The notes beneath the pieces were generated by a model. That model ran no database searches and had not been told where the DNA came from. It worked only from the letters and a program-made list of their open reading frames with translations. Below, piece after piece: positions 62,828 to 64,000 of a stretch of 64,000 nucleotides of DNA. How positions within the stretch are numbered: position 1 is the first letter of the stretch; each line of letters starts with the position of its first letter. This stretch comes from Candidatus Nanopelagicales bacterium (lineage in GTDB: Bacteria > Actinomycetota > Actinomycetes > S36-B12), in contig JAFMHB010000009.1 in the NCBI GenBank assembly GCA_017854795.1, positions 1 to 64,000 on the forward strand. Reading direction: 5' to 3'. Made by a program: the position numbers and the translations under genes.

Positions 62828-62903
62828 GGTCGGGTTCTCCCTGTACTTGGTGCCTAGGTTTTCTCTCCCGGATACACCCCAGTGCTTCAAGACTCGCGCT
62901 TGA

Positions 62904-63017
62904 TTAGCCCTGGCGTTGCTTGTGACGAACGTTTTCGCAAATGACCATGACGCGACCGTGGCGACGGATGACCTTGCACTTGTCGCAGATCTTTTTGACG
63001 CTGGGTTGCACCTTCAT
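62904..63017 (-). CDS. rpmJ: 50S ribosomal protein L36
   Basis: bL36, 37 residues, too short for most gene finders. It reads [20 protein letters not shown] and so on, ending RHKQRQG. The zinc ribbon is complete (Cys11, Cys14, Cys27, then His), so it is the C+ form. ATG 63017 lies 36 nt downstream of the infA stop; GAGAAAGAG sits upstream of the start. Confidence 0.95.
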   Translation of the reverse strand: MKVQPSVKKICDKCKVIRRHGRVMVICENVRHKQRQG

Positions 63018-63053
63018 GGTTACTCTTTCTCGAGTTTCTCGTAAAAACGGTTA

Positions 63054-63275
63054 TTACTTGTAACGGTAAACAATGCGGCCACGGGTGAGGTCATAGGGCG
63101 ACAACTCAACCACAACGCGATCATCGGGAAGAATCCTGATGTAATGCATCCGCATTTTGCCACTGATATGGGCGAGCACTTTGTGCCCGTTATCTAGCTC
63201 AACCCGAAACATTGCATTAGGCAAAGATTCAGTGATCAAACCCTCAAGTTCGATCGCGCCCTCTTTTTTAGCCAT
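63054..63275 (-). CDS. infA: Translation initiation factor IF-1
   Basis: 73-residue OB-fold protein. [70 protein letters not shown] is the canonical sequence in parts. ATG 63275 has GCGGAG 4 nt upstream. It is the first gene of the alpha operon here; secY, adk and map, its usual upstream neighbours, are not adjacent. Confidence 0.97.
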   Translation of the reverse strand: MAKKEGAIELEGLITESLPNAMFRVELDNGHKVLAHISGKMRMHYIRILPDDRVVVELSPYDLTRGRIVYRYK

Positions 63276-63694
63276 CTACTCCGCTTCCCTATGTTTGCAG
63301 CCAGAAATGTTCACCACTTCAGCCGTCAGAGTCTACGCAAGACCCCTCCCTACCATGAAGTTGGGGTCCATTCCCCTAGGACTCGCTACGTTTTCTACTG
63401 CCAGACCCGCCGCTTTTACCCTCAACCCTCCCCTATGGAATAACCCTGAAACTAAATTTTCCCTCCAACGGGGTGTACCTCCCCTTGCCTGAGAGCCGTC
63501 TCTCCCTTTCATCTCGCCCTCTTTGGGGCCGTGAGTGTGGCGTTACCCACCGTTGACCCCTAGAACTTCGGGCCAATTTGGGTGCCACTCGGGACGAGTG
63601 GGGTGCTTCATTTCACACCGAGTCAATCGATGCATCCCTCCCCTGTTGCCTGAATGAAATTGACATGGGGTTACCCCTGCGCCAGAGTCAGCGC
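63276..63694. other. Divergent intergenic region between infA operon and DUF2252 gene (419 nt)
   Basis: No convincing gene. The minus strand (infA leader) is purine-rich, with several GGGAGG-like stretches. One clear hairpin, CCACTCG-GGA-CGAGTGG (63585-63601), and a GAGAG/CTCTC stem near 63490-63503 are present. No clear riboswitch is recognised. The infA promoter must lie here. Confidence 0.6.
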
Positions 63695-64000
63695 ATGATC
63701 AATTTGGCCGTATTTGGTCCTTTTATCCCTTCACCGGATCGCCTCAATCCCATCGCAACAATCATTGCCCAAGGTGAGCAGCGAGTCCCCGCGCTCCTGC
63801 CAATTCGATACTCGCGCATGTCACAAAGTGCTTTTGCTTTTTATCGCGGAAGCGCCGCCCTGATGGCAAATGACTTAGGCCCAAGGCCTAGCTCGGGATT
63901 GATAGTTCAACTCTGTGGTGACGCACATTTGGGTAACTTCGGAATTTTTGCAACGGCCGATCGAAGAACAATTTTTGATGTCAACGATTTCGATGAAACT
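63695..64000 (+). CDS. DUF2252 family protein (3' end outside window)
   Basis: About 102 N-terminal residues are visible. RYSRMSQSAFAFYRGSAALMANDLG, followed by VQLCGDAHLGNFGIFATADRRTIFDVNDFDET, is the DUF2252 signature, a kinase-like fold of unknown role. The GDAHLGNFG and DVNDFDET motifs resemble the nucleotide-binding loops of aminoglycoside-phosphotransferase-like proteins. ATG 63695 is used; ATG 63665 in frame would add ten residues. No clear ribosome site precedes either. Confidence 0.9.
   Translation, partial: MINLAVFGPFIPSPDRLNPIATIIAQGEQRVPALLPIRYSRMSQSAFAFYRGSAALMANDLGPRPSSGLIVQLCGDAHLGNFGIFATADRRTIFDVNDFDET

Noticed and set aside
63485-63506. CTCTCAGGCAA-like and GGGAGAG-like pieces resembling a glycine riboswitch core upstream of infA
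   Set aside because: The pieces pair only as a small GAGAG/CTCTC hairpin; the conserved aptamer parts between and after them are missing, and infA is not a usual target.

Overview
The window comes from an actinobacterium of moderate GC content. The evidence is a WhiB regulator, two CIRCE elements at groES, a GroEL with a His-rich tail, a folD-DUF3017-mdh-icd block, and a long block (guaB, guaB3, whiB, groEL/groES, tsaD-rimI-tsaB-tsaE, alr, nnr, glmS, glmM, rpsI-rplM, truA-rplQ-rpoA-rpsD-rpsK-rpsM-rpmJ-infA) whose order matches the Rv3410-Rv3462 region of Mycobacterium tuberculosis as I remember it. Genes are tightly packed, overlaps are short, and many genes look leaderless. This fits a streamlined planktonic lineage (Nanopelagicales-like), but that placement is a guess.

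Layout. Positions 1-6675 (minus strand) read as one operon: an adenosylcobalamin-dependent acyl-CoA mutase large subunit, an MTA-type phosphorylase, an SAH/MTA/5'-deoxyadenosine-type deaminase, a nucleoside hydrolase, a BMP-family lipoprotein and its ABC ATPase. Positions 7034-10435 (plus) hold sdhCDAB. From 10.4 to 26.9 kb come gabD, a D,D-carboxypeptidase, trpS, a CNNM/CorC protein, icd, mdh, DUF3017, folD, a YdcZ-type transporter, purH, purN, a DUF6350 membrane protein, sucD, sucC and the cobalamin-binding mutase small subunit. From 27 to 35.8 kb come malic enzyme, pcrA, a secreted LAS-type peptidase-like protein, a PIG-L deacetylase, guaA and a dispanin-like protein. A HEPN/MNT (HepT-MntA) module sits at 35.9-36.5 kb. 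From 36.6 to 46.6 kb come a second succinate-semialdehyde dehydrogenase, guaB3, guaB, a CarH-like MerR/B12 regulator, a divergent whiB3/whiD-type gene, groEL, groES, a THUMP-like methyltransferase and a NodB deacetylase. From 46.6 to 63.3 kb come the tRNA t6A genes, cell-wall precursor genes and the alpha ribosomal operon. The window ends inside a DUF2252 gene.

How they work together. TCA-cycle and anaplerotic genes (sdh, icd, mdh, sucCD, malic enzyme, two SSADH) are spread over 30 kb with purine synthesis (purN, purH, guaA, guaB) and purine salvage genes. A cobalamin theme links three places: the split mutase (5.1 and 26.5 kb), a possible route to clear its by-product 5'-deoxyadenosine (2-5 kb), and a putative AdoCbl-sensing regulator (40.7 kb).

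The most interesting signals are: (1) the mutase/nucleoside-salvage operon; (2) truA, which has no canonical start codon, continues the rplQ frame after its stop codon and begins on a 16-bp hairpin; (3) the CarH-like gene in the slot of sigD/rsdA; (4) at least ten start codons placed 6-7 nt behind a TANNNT box; (5) a perfect 18-bp palindrome in front of mdh-icd. I saw no tRNA, rRNA, CRISPR array, insertion sequence or prophage.
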